From DATHBD01 sp035296325 (GTDB lineage: Bacteria > Actinomycetota > Actinomycetes > Mycobacteriales > Micromonosporaceae), in contig DATHBD010000017.1 in assembly GCA_035296325.1 (NCBI GenBank), forward strand, positions 23,414-87,413: a stretch of DNA of 64,000 nucleotides, read 5' to 3'. How positions within the stretch are numbered: position 1 is the first letter of the stretch; each line of letters starts with the position of its first letter. Under the pieces are notes generated by a model that did not search any database, was not told where the DNA came from, and saw nothing but the letters and a program-made list of their open reading frames with translations. The position numbers and the translations under genes were made by a program. Below, one piece after another: positions 49,594-58,683 of this stretch.

Positions 49594-49601
49594 AACCGTT
49601 C

Positions 49602-49607
49602 AGGGTA
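49602..49607 (-). promoter_or_regulatory. -10 box of a probable leaderless TIGR03960 transcript
   Basis: TACCCT on the minus strand lies eight bases before the ATG at 49593. On the other strand TACGTT at 49649-49654 is a possible -10 for the divergent gene at 49679, about 25 bases before its start, leaving room for its ribosome site GGGAAGGA. Confidence 0.45.
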
Positions 49608-49678
49608 CGCGCGGCAATTCGGCAGTCGGCGATGCCGCCGGGGCGCGCTACGTTGGGGGTCCGACGGGAAGGACAGGC

Positions 49679-51421
49679 ATGCCGGCACGCAGCGAGTCGA
49701 CGGGCCGCCGGGTACCCGGCGCTGGTACGCCCGTCGAGCCGTCGGCGCCGGCGCCCGATCCGGCCGAGGCGACGCAGACCGATCCCCCGGCCTCAGCCGG
49801 TTCCGTGCCGCGAGGCACGTCCGGACCACCCGAAAGCCCTCCACCGCCGGTCAGCCGTCCGCCGGTCAACCGCCCGCCGGTCGAACCGCCGAAGGTAAGC
49901 ACCGGACCGGAGAACGGCGGCGTATCGGACGGCGGCGCGACGGCCGATGACGGTGCGACCGGCGGTGACGGTACGACGGACGGCGGCGGTGCGACCGGCG
50001 GTGACGGTACGACGGCCGATGACGGTACGACGGCCGCGTTGGTGCCCGGTGATCCCGGGCTGCCCGGACCCTCCCCCGCAGCTTCGTCGGGCAAGGCCGC
50101 CCTGGAAGCCGACCCCTCGGCCGTTGCCGACGTACCGCCGCCCATCCCAGCCACCGCACCCGTCCCGCCCGCGCCGGTTGAGGGGGCGAACACCACGCCG
50201 GGCCGGGCTCCCGCCGCTGCCGATGTCCGTCCTCCACTTCCGCCGATGCCCGCGCAGGCAGCATGGCGGCCCGTGCCGAGCCGACCGAAGCGGGTGGTCG
50301 AGAAGCCCAAGACCTGGATCGGCTCAGCTGCCGTGCCGCCGCCCGACGCGCTCAAGCGCCTGCGCGATCAGCAGACGACCCGCACGCCACGCTCCGGCGG
50401 CGAGTCCACGCCAACGCGGGGAACCGGTGCGGTCACGCCCCCGACCTCCGCGGTCGCCGGCGCCGGAACGCCAATCCGCGCCGAGCCGGCCCGCGCCGAG
50501 CCGGTCAACGCCGAGCCGGCCCGCGCCGAGCCGGCCCGCGCCGCGCCCGCGCAGCCCGAGCCACCGCCATCGGACGCACCGCCGCCCGGGCCACCCATGG
50601 TGCTGCCCGCCGCGGCACCGAACGCGTCCGGGTCCGCCTGGGACGAGGACAGTTCAACCTGGCGAACCGTGTCCGCTGGCCCGCGCCCTCCGCGCCCGCG
50701 CACCGCCCGCACGACGAGCGGCCAGCGCCCGGGCATGCGGACCGCAGCCCCACGGCGTGGCACCGCAACGCCTGCGCAGCGTCGCCTGGCCGCACCGCGC
50801 TGGTCGGAGCGGATGGCAGCACGGCCGGCGATCGGCGGGTCGAGGAGCACCGACGCAGGGCGCGGTGGGCCGCGGTTGCGGTGGGTTCTGGTCACCCTGG
50901 TGCTGCAGTCGCTCCTCTGCGTTGGCGCTCTGTTCGCTCTCATGGAGCCGGTCTCGGACCAGTACCCGGCAGCGGTCGAAGTCAACAGCCAGGTCCCGGG
51001 CCTGGTCCGGGTCAACGACGCGTCCCGACGACGTCGTGCCGAGTTGCTCGTCACCCGGCTGCAATCCGACCGATCCGACGAGCAGGCCTTCGTCGCCCTG
51101 TACGCGGAGGCGAACAACCGCGAGCGGCAGGTGACGCTGTTCGGCACCACCCGTCGGATCTCCGCGCCCGCCGATGAACTCAACACGACGATGCAGCAGC
51201 TGGTCGGGGACCTTCGACTCACCCGGGTCCGCGCGTTCGAGGCCGGGTCGATGGGTGGTGAGCAGCGCTGCGGGCCGGGTCAACTCGACGGTCGCGCGAT
51301 CATCGCGTGCGGCTGGGCCGATCACGGCAGTATCGCGGTGGGGCTGTTCACCGGCCGTACCGAGGCCGACGGCGCGGCGCTGCTGCAGACCGTTCGCGCC
51401 AGTGTGCTCCGCCGTCGCTGA
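49679..51421 (+). CDS. Membrane protein with long disordered cytosolic half
   Basis: A 580-residue protein I cannot assign. Residues 1-390 are low-complexity, rich in Pro, Ala, Thr, Gly and Asp, with repeats (DDGATGGDGTTDGGG near 90-105 and ARAEPVNAEPARAEPARA near 270-290). One membrane helix follows (WVLVTLVLQSLLCVGALFAL, about 402-422). The outer 155 residues form a compact domain (LLVTRLQSDRSDEQAFVALY, then RCGPGQLDGRAIIACGWAD with two Cys). The ATG at 49679 follows GGGAAGGA. It is divergent from the radical SAM gene and converges with the acyltransferase. Inner half and outer domain could be a sensor or an anchored wall protein; not shown. Confidence 0.68.
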   Translation: MPARSESTGRRVPGAGTPVEPSAPAPDPAEATQTDPPASAGSVPRGTSGPPESPPPPVSRPPVNRPPVEPPKVSTGPENGGVSDGGATADDGATGGDGTTDGGGATGGDGTTADDGTTAALVPGDPGLPGPSPAASSGKAALEADPSAVADVPPPIPATAPVPPAPVEGANTTPGRAPAAADVRPPLPPMPAQAAWRPVPSRPKRVVEKPKTWIGSAAVPPPDALKRLRDQQTTRTPRSGGESTPTRGTGAVTPPTSAVAGAGTPIRAEPARAEPVNAEPARAEPARAAPAQPEPPPSDAPPPGPPMVLPAAAPNASGSAWDEDSSTWRTVSAGPRPPRPRTARTTSGQRPGMRTAAPRRGTATPAQRRLAAPRWSERMAARPAIGGSRSTDAGRGGPRLRWVLVTLVLQSLLCVGALFALMEPVSDQYPAAVEVNSQVPGLVRVNDASRRRRAELLVTRLQSDRSDEQAFVALYAEANNRERQVTLFGTTRRISAPADELNTTMQQLVGDLRLTRVRAFEAGSMGGEQRCGPGQLDGRAIIACGWADHGSIAVGLFTGRTEADGAALLQTVRASVLRRR

Positions 51422-51437
51422 AGCCGGCACGGGACAG

Positions 51438-52154
51438 CTACTCGGCCGGGGATGGCCCGGCCGGCAGAGCTTCGGTGGACCGGCGCGGCGCGTACCGGCC
51501 GACGTACTCCTGCCCGGTGAGCGCGGCGATCTCGGCCATCAACGCAGCGGTGATGTCGCGGTACGTCCTCGACTCGGGCTTCGCGTCGGCCCACGCCGAG
51601 AGGTCGAGCGGCTTGCCGAAGGCCACATCGACGCCGGGGCCGAATCTGGGCAGGCGGGCGCCCACCGGTTGGATGTGCTCGGTCCCGCGCAGGCCGACCG
51701 GCACGATGGCCGCCCCGGCGTCCAGCGCCAGCTTGGCCACACCGGGGCGGCCCCGGTAGAGCCGTCCGTCCGGGGAGCGGGTGCCCTCGGGGAAGATGCC
51801 GAGCGCGTTGCCGTCGCGCAGCACCGGCAGCGCCGCGTCCAGCGCGAGGAGGCTGGCCCGGCCGCCGGAGCGGTCCACCGGGATCTGGTGCATCTCCAGC
51901 AGGAGTTCGCGCTGCAGCGCGCCCAGCAGGCCGGGGTTGCGGAAGTACTCGTCCTTGGCGAGGTAGTACAGCGACCGGGGCAGCACGGATGGGATGACGA
52001 ACGAGTCCACGACTGACAGATGGTTGCTCGCGAAGATCGCGGCGCCGGACAGCGGTACGTGCTCCAGACCCGTGACGCGCGGACGCCAGGCCAGCCGCAT
52101 GAGCGGCGACAGGGTCATCTTGCCGAGGACGTACAGCGCGGACACGGCGCTCAC
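51438..52154 (-). CDS. 1-acylglycerol-3-phosphate acyltransferase (PlsC family)
   Basis: Phospholipid enzyme of 238 residues that adds an acyl chain to lysophosphatidic acid. The HX4D motif is in SNHLSVVDSF and the second acyltransferase motif FPEGTRSPDGRLYRG is intact; the third is IVPVGLRGTEHI. A short N-terminal hydrophobic part gives membrane attachment. Actinobacteria often carry several such enzymes, so the acyl acceptor is not certain. Start is a GTG at 52154. It lies 66 bases after the EamA gene and closes the ileS transcript unit. Confidence 0.88.
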   Translation of the reverse strand: MSAVSALYVLGKMTLSPLMRLAWRPRVTGLEHVPLSGAAIFASNHLSVVDSFVIPSVLPRSLYYLAKDEYFRNPGLLGALQRELLLEMHQIPVDRSGGRASLLALDAALPVLRDGNALGIFPEGTRSPDGRLYRGRPGVAKLALDAGAAIVPVGLRGTEHIQPVGARLPRFGPGVDVAFGKPLDLSAWADAKPESRTYRDITAALMAEIAALTGQEYVGRYAPRRSTEALPAGPSPAE

Positions 52155-52220
52155 CTTAGCCGCCCGGACCTGCGCGGCCCGGCACGACCGCGGGAACGCG
52201 GCTACGTGATCATCACCACG

Positions 52221-53114
52221 TCACGAAGCCACCAGGACCAGCGCGACGGCCGCCAGCCCGAGCCCGGCGAGCTGCAGCGGGCGGATCGGCTCCCGGTCCA
52301 CCGTGCGGGCCAGGAGCACGGTGGACGCCGGGTACATGGCGGCCACCGGCGCCACGATGCTGAGCAGGCCACCGCCCACCGCGAGCAGGTACAGCACGTT
52401 GGCGCTCATGTCCAGTACGCCGGCGGTCACGGCCCACCGCAGTTGAAGCCGGGACAGCGTGGGTCGCGCGAGCCCTTGCGCGGACAGCGCGGGTCGGCGC
52501 AGCCGGGGCGCCACCACCCGGGTGGCGACCAGCAGGGCGCAGCCGAGCACCAGCGCCGCGGTCTGGGCGGCGGCGATCGGCCACAACCCGACGTCGCGCC
52601 CGGCGACATCATGAGCGCGATTGAGCAGCACGAAGAACAGCCCGAACGCCGTACCGGCGAGCAGGGACCAGCCCACCAGCCCAACCGACACCACCGTGCG
52701 GCCGGTGCTGCGCCCCGCACTGACCAGCGCGATCGCGACCACGGCACAGATCGCGCCGGCCAGCGCGGCGGGCTGCGGGCTGCGCTCGATGACCAGTCCC
52801 ACGATCATCGGCACCAGGGCCGCGGTGACCGCGGAGATCGGCGCCACCACGATCATCGCGCCACCGGAGAGCGCCCGGTAGAAGATGATCAAGCCGGTCA
52901 TCCCGACGAACCCGGCCGCCGCCCCCCAGGCCAGACTCTCCGGATGCGGTGTCGCGCGCAGGAGCAGCAGGTAGACCGCCAGCACCGGCAGGCTCGCCAG
53001 CTTCGACACCACCGACACGACCACCGCCGAGGCGCCCTGCGTCGCCTTTCCGCCGCAGAAGTCACCCGCGCCCCACACCAGGGCCGACAGCGCGGCCAGG
53101 AGGACCGCGATCAT
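52221..53114 (-). CDS. EamA-type drug/metabolite transporter
   Basis: A 297-residue transporter with ten hydrophobic helices in two similar halves, each an EamA domain (LVWGAGDFCGGKATQG at the start of the first; LVGWSLLAGTAFGLFFVLLN at the start of the second). No substrate motif is visible. The ATG at 53114 overlaps the ileS stop, so it is co-translated with the synthetase; the T-box therefore probably controls it too. Confidence 0.85.
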   Translation of the reverse strand: MIAVLLAALSALVWGAGDFCGGKATQGASAVVVSVVSKLASLPVLAVYLLLLRATPHPESLAWGAAAGFVGMTGLIIFYRALSGGAMIVVAPISAVTAALVPMIVGLVIERSPQPAALAGAICAVVAIALVSAGRSTGRTVVSVGLVGWSLLAGTAFGLFFVLLNRAHDVAGRDVGLWPIAAAQTAALVLGCALLVATRVVAPRLRRPALSAQGLARPTLSRLQLRWAVTAGVLDMSANVLYLLAVGGGLLSIVAPVAAMYPASTVLLARTVDREPIRPLQLAGLGLAAVALVLVAS

Positions 53115-56100
53115 GTGGCCCGCGTGACCGTCACCGTGATCTGTTCCCCGTCCCCCACCTCGCCGGCGAAGCCGCCCTCAGCCGCCCCGTCAGCGCCGAG
53201 CGTCACCGCATCGGCGAGCACCTCCCCGGCGACGAACGTGCGGTGCGTCTCGACCGCCGCACCGACCTCCGGCGAGCCGGACACGACCACGGTGACCCGG
53301 TCGGACACGTCCAGACCGGCATCGCGGCGGGCCATCTGCACGACCCGTACCACATCGCGGGCCAGGCCCTCCGCGGCCAGCTCCGGCGTGACGGTCGTGT
53401 CCAGCACCACGACGCCCCGCCCGTCCGGTAGCTGCGCCGACCGGGCCGGCTCCGCCGCGACGAGCTTGAGGTCGTACTCCCCCTCCTGCAACTGCACCCC
53501 GCCGGCGACCACCAGGCCGTCCACCACCGACCAATCACCGGCCCGCACCGACTTGATCACCTGCTGCACCTGGCCGCCGAGCCGGGGGCCGAGCACGCGC
53601 GGGACCAGGCTCAGCACCGGGGTGCAGTAGAGCGACACCTCGTCGGTGAAGTCGACCGCTTTGACGTTGACCTCGTCGGCGATCAGGTCGGCGAAGGGCC
53701 GCAGCGCGTCCGCCGAGGACGTCGCCACGGTCAGCGTCGGCAGCGGCAGCCGGACCCGCAGGCCCTGCGCCTTGCGCAGCGACAGCGCCGCCGAGCAGAC
53801 ATCGCGCACCGCGTCCATCGATGCGACGAGCTGGTGATCGGCGGGGAACGCGCCGGCCGTGGGCCAGTCGGCGAGGTGCACCGACCGGCCGCCGGTGAGC
53901 CCGCGCCACACCTCCTCCGCGGTCATCGGTGCGAGCGGCGCGACGATCCGGCACACCGCCTCCAGCACCGTGGCGAGCGTGTCGAAGGCGTCCGGGTCGC
54001 CGGACCAGAACCGGTCCCGGGAGCGCCGCACGTACCAGTTGGTCAGCGCGTCCAGGTACGACCGGACGGCGTTGCACGCCCCGGAGATGTCGTAGGCATC
54101 CATCGCCGCCGTGACCGTGTCGGCCAGCTCCCCGGTCTTGGCCAGCACATACCGGTCCAGGAGATGGGTCGAGTCGGTGCGCAGCCGAGCCGTGTGGCCG
54201 TCGGCGTTGGCGTACAGCGTGAAGAAGTACCAGACGTTCCACAGCGGCAGCAGCACCTGTCGGACGGCATCGCGGATGCCCGGCTCGGTGACGGCCATGT
54301 CGCCACCCCGCAGCACCGGCGACGCGAGCAGGAACCAGCGCATCGCGTCCGCGCCGTAGCGGTCGAAGACCTCGTACACGTCGGGGTAGTTGCGCAGGCT
54401 CTTGGACATCTTGCGGCCGTCCGCGCCGAGCAGCGTGCCGTGCACCAGGCAGTTGCGGAACGCCGGCCGGTCGAACAGCGCCGTCGCCAGCACGTGCAGG
54501 GTGTAGAACCAGCCGCGGACCTGCGGCACGTACTCCACGATGAAGTCGCCCGGGTAGTGGTCCTCGAACCAGTCGCGGTTCTCGAACGGGTAGTGCACCT
54601 GGGCGAACGGCATCGACCCGGACTCGAACCAGCAGTCCAGCACCTCGGGCACGCGCCGCATGGTGGACCGCCCGGTCGGGTCGTCCGGGTTGGGCCGGGT
54701 CAACTCGTCGATCTCGGGCCGGTGCAGGTCGGCCGGGCGTACCCCGAAGTCGCGCTCCAACTGATCCAGCGAGCCGTACACGTCGACCCGGGGGTACTCC
54801 GGGTTGTCCGACTTCCACACCGGGATCGGGGAGCCCCAGAACCGGTTCCGGCTGATCGACCAGTCCCGGGCGTTGGCCAGCCACTTGCCGAACGAGCCCT
54901 CCTTGACGTGCTCCGGCGTCCAGTTGATGTCGGCGTTGAGCTCCACCATCCGGTCCCGGAACGTGGTCACCGCCACGAACCACGACGACACCGCCTTGTA
55001 GACCAGCGGGGTGTCGCACCGCCAGCAGTGCGGGTAGGAGTGCGTGTACGTGTCGTGGCGCACCACCACGCCGCGGTCCTTGAGGTCGCGGATGATCGGC
55101 TTGTTCGCCTCGAAGACCTGCATGCCCTGGTACGGCGGGACGAGGGCGGTGAACCGGGTGTGCTCGTCCACGGTGACCACGGTCGGGATGCCGGCCGCGG
55201 TGCAGGCGTTCTGGTCGTCCTCACCGAACGCCGGCGCCATGTGCACCACGCCGGTGCCGTCCTCGGTGGTCACGAAATCCCCGCCCAGCACCTGGAACGC
55301 GTTCTCGGTGTCGGCGAGAAAATCGAAGAGCGGGGTGTACTTCCGTCCGACCAGGTCGCGGCCGGAGAGCGTGCCGACCCGGGTGGCGTCCGCCAGTTCC
55401 TTCTCGTACGCCCCGACCCGGGCGGCACCCAGGATGAGGCGCTCGCCGGCCCGCTCGTACACCGCGTACTCGATGTCCGGGCCGACCGCGACCGCCAGGT
55501 TCGACGGCAGCGTCCACGGCGTCGTGGTCCAGACCAGCAGCTTCTCGCCGGACTCCAGGGCGAACGCCACGGTCAGCGCCGGGTCCTGCCGGTCGCGGTA
55601 CACGTCGTCCATCCGCGTCTCGGTGTTGGACAACGGCGTCTCACACCGCCAGCAGTACGCCAGCACCCGGAAGCCCTCGTAGATCAGACCCTTCTCATGG
55701 AGTGTCTTGAACGCCCACATGACGCTCTCCATGTAGTCGAGGTCGAGCGTCTTGTAATCGTTGGCGAAGTCGACCCAGCGTGCCTGCCGGGTGACGTAAC
55801 GCTCCCAGTCCTGGGTGTAGCGCAGCACCGAGCTCCGGCAGGCGGCGTTGAACTTGTCCACGCCGAGCGCCAGGATCTCCGCCTTCGTGGAGATGCCGAG
55901 CTGCTTCTCCGCTTCCACTTCGGCCGGCAGACCGTGACAGTCCCAGCCGAAACGCCGCTCCACCCGCCGGCCACGCATCGTCTGGTAGCGCGGCACCACG
56001 TCCTTGATGTACCCGGTGAGCAGGTGCCCGTAGTGCGGCATCCCGTTGGCGAACGGCGGCCCGTCGTAGAAGACGAACTCGTTGTCGCCGTTGCTGCCCG

Positions 56101-56227
56101 CGGGGCGCTCCTGCACGGAGCCCTCGAAGGTGGAGTCCTGCGCCCAGTACTCCAGCACGCGCCGCTCCACGGCGGGCAGGTCGGGGCTGGCCGGCACGCC
56201 GGCGGTGCCGTGCATGGGGTACGCCAT
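53111..56227 (-). CDS. ileS: Isoleucyl-tRNA synthetase
   Basis: Class I synthetase of 1038 residues that charges tRNA-Ile. The HIGH motif appears as HYGH in PPFANGMPHYGHLLTG and KMSKS near residue 607 in GRKMSKSLRNYPD. An editing domain with WTTTPWTLPSNLAVAVGP lies between them. Length and motifs resemble the eukaryote-like IleRS group that some bacteria use and that is less sensitive to mupirocin; this assignment is inference. The start MAYPMHGTAG at 56227 follows GAGGAGA. The preceding leader carries a T-box. The gene overlaps the EamA gene by ATGA. Confidence 0.96.
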   Translation of the reverse strand: MAYPMHGTAGVPASPDLPAVERRVLEYWAQDSTFEGSVQERPAGSNGDNEFVFYDGPPFANGMPHYGHLLTGYIKDVVPRYQTMRGRRVERRFGWDCHGLPAEVEAEKQLGISTKAEILALGVDKFNAACRSSVLRYTQDWERYVTRQARWVDFANDYKTLDLDYMESVMWAFKTLHEKGLIYEGFRVLAYCWRCETPLSNTETRMDDVYRDRQDPALTVAFALESGEKLLVWTTTPWTLPSNLAVAVGPDIEYAVYERAGERLILGAARVGAYEKELADATRVGTLSGRDLVGRKYTPLFDFLADTENAFQVLGGDFVTTEDGTGVVHMAPAFGEDDQNACTAAGIPTVVTVDEHTRFTALVPPYQGMQVFEANKPIIRDLKDRGVVVRHDTYTHSYPHCWRCDTPLVYKAVSSWFVAVTTFRDRMVELNADINWTPEHVKEGSFGKWLANARDWSISRNRFWGSPIPVWKSDNPEYPRVDVYGSLDQLERDFGVRPADLHRPEIDELTRPNPDDPTGRSTMRRVPEVLDCWFESGSMPFAQVHYPFENRDWFEDHYPGDFIVEYVPQVRGWFYTLHVLATALFDRPAFRNCLVHGTLLGADGRKMSKSLRNYPDVYEVFDRYGADAMRWFLLASPVLRGGDMAVTEPGIRDAVRQVLLPLWNVWYFFTLYANADGHTARLRTDSTHLLDRYVLAKTGELADTVTAAMDAYDISGACNAVRSYLDALTNWYVRRSRDRFWSGDPDAFDTLATVLEAVCRIVAPLAPMTAEEVWRGLTGGRSVHLADWPTAGAFPADHQLVASMDAVRDVCSAALSLRKAQGLRVRLPLPTLTVATSSADALRPFADLIADEVNVKAVDFTDEVSLYCTPVLSLVPRVLGPRLGGQVQQVIKSVRAGDWSVVDGLVVAGGVQLQEGEYDLKLVAAEPARSAQLPDGRGVVVLDTTVTPELAAEGLARDVVRVVQMARRDAGLDVSDRVTVVVSGSPEVGAAVETHRTFVAGEVLADAVTLGADGAAEGGFAGEVGDGEQITVTVTRAT

Positions 56228-56235
56228 CGGTGGTG

Positions 56236-56463
56236 TCTCCTCGCGGGTGCGGTGGATGTGCTCACTGCTCCACGCGAGGACGAGCCCGAAACCGCAGGCC
56301 CGCGGTACCACCTCGCTTGGCGCCACGTTGCCGCGACGCCCGCTCGTTGGTCGGCTGTGACGGGCCGAACCCGTCCGGCTCTACTGAGGCACCGCGTGGC
56401 GGGGCCGGTTCTTCCGGAGGCTTCCCGGTGATGGCCGGATCAACGCCTGTACCGCCAAGCGTA
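56236..56463 (-). promoter_or_regulatory. T-box riboswitch leader of ileS (translational type)
   Basis: Read on the minus strand, the leader has a stem I with specifier ATC (Ile) at 56432-56430 in GGCCATCACCGGG, and the conserved T-box GGTGGTACCGCGG at about 56312-56299. After it comes CCTCGCG (56279-56273), which can pair with CGCGAGG (56245-56239) at the Shine-Dalgarno site GAGGAGA. Uncharged tRNA-Ile would shift the T-box pairing and free the ribosome site, as in other actinobacterial ileS leaders. Confidence 0.9.
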
Positions 56464-56498
56464 CCGGAGTCCCCGGCGCAGTCATCCGGGTTACCGGG

Positions 56499-56909
56499 TC
56501 ACGCCGCGTCGGGGAACCACAGAGCGATCTCGCGCTCGGCGCTCTGCGCGGAGTCGGACGCGTGCACCAGGTTTTCCCGGTTGGACAGCGAAAAGTCGCC
56601 CCGGATGGTTCCCGGCGCAGCGGTGCGGCCGTCGGTCGCTCCGGTCAACGCCCGTACGACGCCGATCGCCTGGTCGCCGGAGATCACCAGGGCGACCAGC
56701 GGCCCGCTCGTCATGAAGTCCTTCAGCGGGGGGTAGAACGCCTTCTCCACGTGCTCGGCGTAGTGCTGGTCGGCGAGGTCGGCGTCCATGGTGCGCAACA
56801 CCATCGCGGAGATCTGCAGGCCCTTGTGCTCAAATCGGCTGGTCACCTCACCGATGAGCCCGCGCCGCACGGCATCTGGCTTGATCAGGACGAGCGTCCG
56901 CTCGGTCAC
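56499..56909 (-). CDS. ndk: Nucleoside diphosphate kinase
   Basis: Keeps nucleoside triphosphate pools balanced. The 136-residue enzyme starts TERTLVLIKPDAVRRGLIGE and has the phospho-His in NLVHASDS (near residue 116), with GATDGRTAAPGTIRGDF before it. The GTG at 56909 follows GAGGAACC; the open frame upstream shows no similarity. It precedes the ileS leader by 36 bases on the same strand. Confidence 0.96.
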   Translation of the reverse strand: MTERTLVLIKPDAVRRGLIGEVTSRFEHKGLQISAMVLRTMDADLADQHYAEHVEKAFYPPLKDFMTSGPLVALVISGDQAIGVVRALTGATDGRTAAPGTIRGDFSLSNRENLVHASDSAQSAEREIALWFPDAA

Positions 56910-57093
56910 AATGGTTCCTCTCGTCCGCGAGTCCTCGCGTCTTGGCCGGTGGCCGCCCAAGCGTAGTTCCCCGCTGCGGCACCGTCTGAGGGACCCCGCA
57001 TGACCATTGTGGTCGGTCGCGATGCACGCAGGGCAGCACTTCCGTTCCGCGGTCATGGGGGCCTAGCCTGGGAGAGGCTCGAGGAGGTCAACT

Positions 57094-58683
57094 TTGGCGC
57101 GCGCCCACCGCTGGTCGATGTCCGACCGCCAGAAGTTCTTCCTCGCCGGTCTGATCGTTCTCGGCGTCTTCATGGCCGTGTTCGGCGCCGGGCTGGGCAA
57201 CCCGGCCGTTGCCGGCCTGGGCATCGTCCTGACGCTGGCCGGTCCGGCATTGATCGTCTGGTCCCGCGTTCGGGGCGGCACGGAGTACGTGTACGGCACC
57301 GCGCAGGTCCAGGGAGTCTCCAAACCCCCACCCGTCGGCAATTTCGGTCTCGCCGAGTTCCACCTGATCGTCACCGCGCAGGGGTTCAACGGTGTGCCGG
57401 TCCACCTGCAGGACGCCGCCGTTCCCACCCGCAAATGGCCGGATGTGGGCGCCAGCCTGCCGGTTCGGGTCACGGTGGGCACTCGGCCCCAGGTGACGAT
57501 CCTCTGGAACGACGTGGTGACCCGTCGGCAAGCCACCTCGGTCCACGGCACGGACACCGCCATCGGCGTCGACCGAATCACCGCCCGGCGCAGCGCACAG
57601 GACGAGACGTACGAGTACTCGCCGACGCCGGCGGTCGGAACGACGGCCGACACACCGACCCTCACCGACCTCCCCCCGGTCCGGGACACCGATCCGGACC
57701 CGCGTCCGGACCACAGCACCACGACCCGCCGCCGGCCGAGCCCTCGGCCCCGGACGCCGGTCGATGAGGAGCGCGCCCCGACGCAGACCGACGATCCGGC
57801 GGATTCGGGCACGGTGATCGCTCCCACCGTCGAGGCAGACGCCCCGACGCAGACCGGCGACGGGCGACCGCCACCGGCCAGCGTCGACCAGTTGCCGGTC
57901 CGGGTGCCCGCGCCCCGGCCGAACATGTCACCGCTGGAGCGCCCGGTCGAGGTCGCCGCCACTGCGCCGTCCGACTCCGAGCCCGCGTACTTCGACTCTG
58001 GCCAATCGGCCTTCACCGGGTCAGGGGCTGCGCCGGTGGAGTCGGGCTACGCCCGCCGCCGCACCGCGGGCGCCACGCTGGAGTTCATCCTGCGCGGATC
58101 CGACCCGGAACCGCCGACCCCGTCCGCCGACGACGAGCCCGACGGGCTCGAGCCGCACTACCCGGACGACGGCGCGGTCGCCCAGTTCCTGCCGCTGGGC
58201 GCCGCCGAGATCCCGCCACCGCACCCAACACCGGCACCGGCACCGGCACCGGCACCGGCACCGGCACCGGCACCGACCGGATCCTCGCTGACCACGCCGA
58301 CCGGGTCGGTCGCCGGTGTCAACGGGGTCAGTGTGACGCTGATCGTGGCGGACCTGCAGCGCTCCCGCCGGTTCTACCGCGACACCATCGGCATGGACGA
58401 GATCGACAGCACCGCGCAGACCTCCATCCTCGCCTTCGGGGACGCCGGCGTCGTGCTGCGGCAGGTCGCCGACATGAAGCCGATCGATCGGCGGCTGATG
58501 CATCTGAACCTCGAGGTCGCCGACGTGCAGTCGGCGTACGAGCACCTCTACGACCGGGGCATCGAGTTCGTCCACAAGCCGCGGGTCGTAGCCCAGGGCG
58601 AGCAACTCGAACTGTGCTCCGCCATGTTCCGCGACCCCGATGGGCACGCGGTCACCCTCATGCGTTGGGAGATCCGTCGCTAG
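57094..58683 (+). CDS. Membrane protein with C-terminal glyoxalase/VOC domain
   Basis: A 529-residue fusion. Residues 1-60 contain two membrane helices (FFLAGLIVLGVFMAVFGAGL and VAGLGIVLTLAGPALIVW). Residues 65-165 form a beta-rich section (VYGTAQVQGVSKPPPVGNFG). A long Pro/Thr/Asp linker with an Ala-Pro run, coded by seven CCGGCA units at 58231-58272, leads to a VOC domain from about 410 (VNGVSVTLIVADLQRSRRFY ... FRDPDGHAVTLMRWE). VOC domains of this type are normally small free enzymes, so the membrane fusion is unusual. The start is a TTG at 57094, six bases after GAGGAGG. Its last 26 bases overlap the end of the DUF4233 gene. Confidence 0.78.
   Translation: MARAHRWSMSDRQKFFLAGLIVLGVFMAVFGAGLGNPAVAGLGIVLTLAGPALIVWSRVRGGTEYVYGTAQVQGVSKPPPVGNFGLAEFHLIVTAQGFNGVPVHLQDAAVPTRKWPDVGASLPVRVTVGTRPQVTILWNDVVTRRQATSVHGTDTAIGVDRITARRSAQDETYEYSPTPAVGTTADTPTLTDLPPVRDTDPDPRPDHSTTTRRRPSPRPRTPVDEERAPTQTDDPADSGTVIAPTVEADAPTQTGDGRPPPASVDQLPVRVPAPRPNMSPLERPVEVAATAPSDSEPAYFDSGQSAFTGSGAAPVESGYARRRTAGATLEFILRGSDPEPPTPSADDEPDGLEPHYPDDGAVAQFLPLGAAEIPPPHPTPAPAPAPAPAPAPAPTGSSLTTPTGSVAGVNGVSVTLIVADLQRSRRFYRDTIGMDEIDSTAQTSILAFGDAGVVLRQVADMKPIDRRLMHLNLEVADVQSAYEHLYDRGIEFVHKPRVVAQGEQLELCSAMFRDPDGHAVTLMRWEIRR
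58231..58272 (+). repeat. (CCGGCA)7 microsatellite in the VOC-fusion gene
   Basis: Seven exact tandem CCGGCA units code an Ala-Pro run in the linker before the VOC domain. A change in copy number would keep the frame. Confidence 0.9.

Noticed and set aside
53834..56431. An 865-codon open frame antisense to ileS
   Set aside because: It mirrors the ileS reading frame, has no domain and is rich in Arg/Val/Gly as antisense frames of high-GC genes are. ileS on the other strand is certain.
58231..58272. CCGGCA repeats as a regulatory or origin element
   Set aside because: They lie inside a coding linker and read as Ala-Pro; nothing suggests a DNA-level role.
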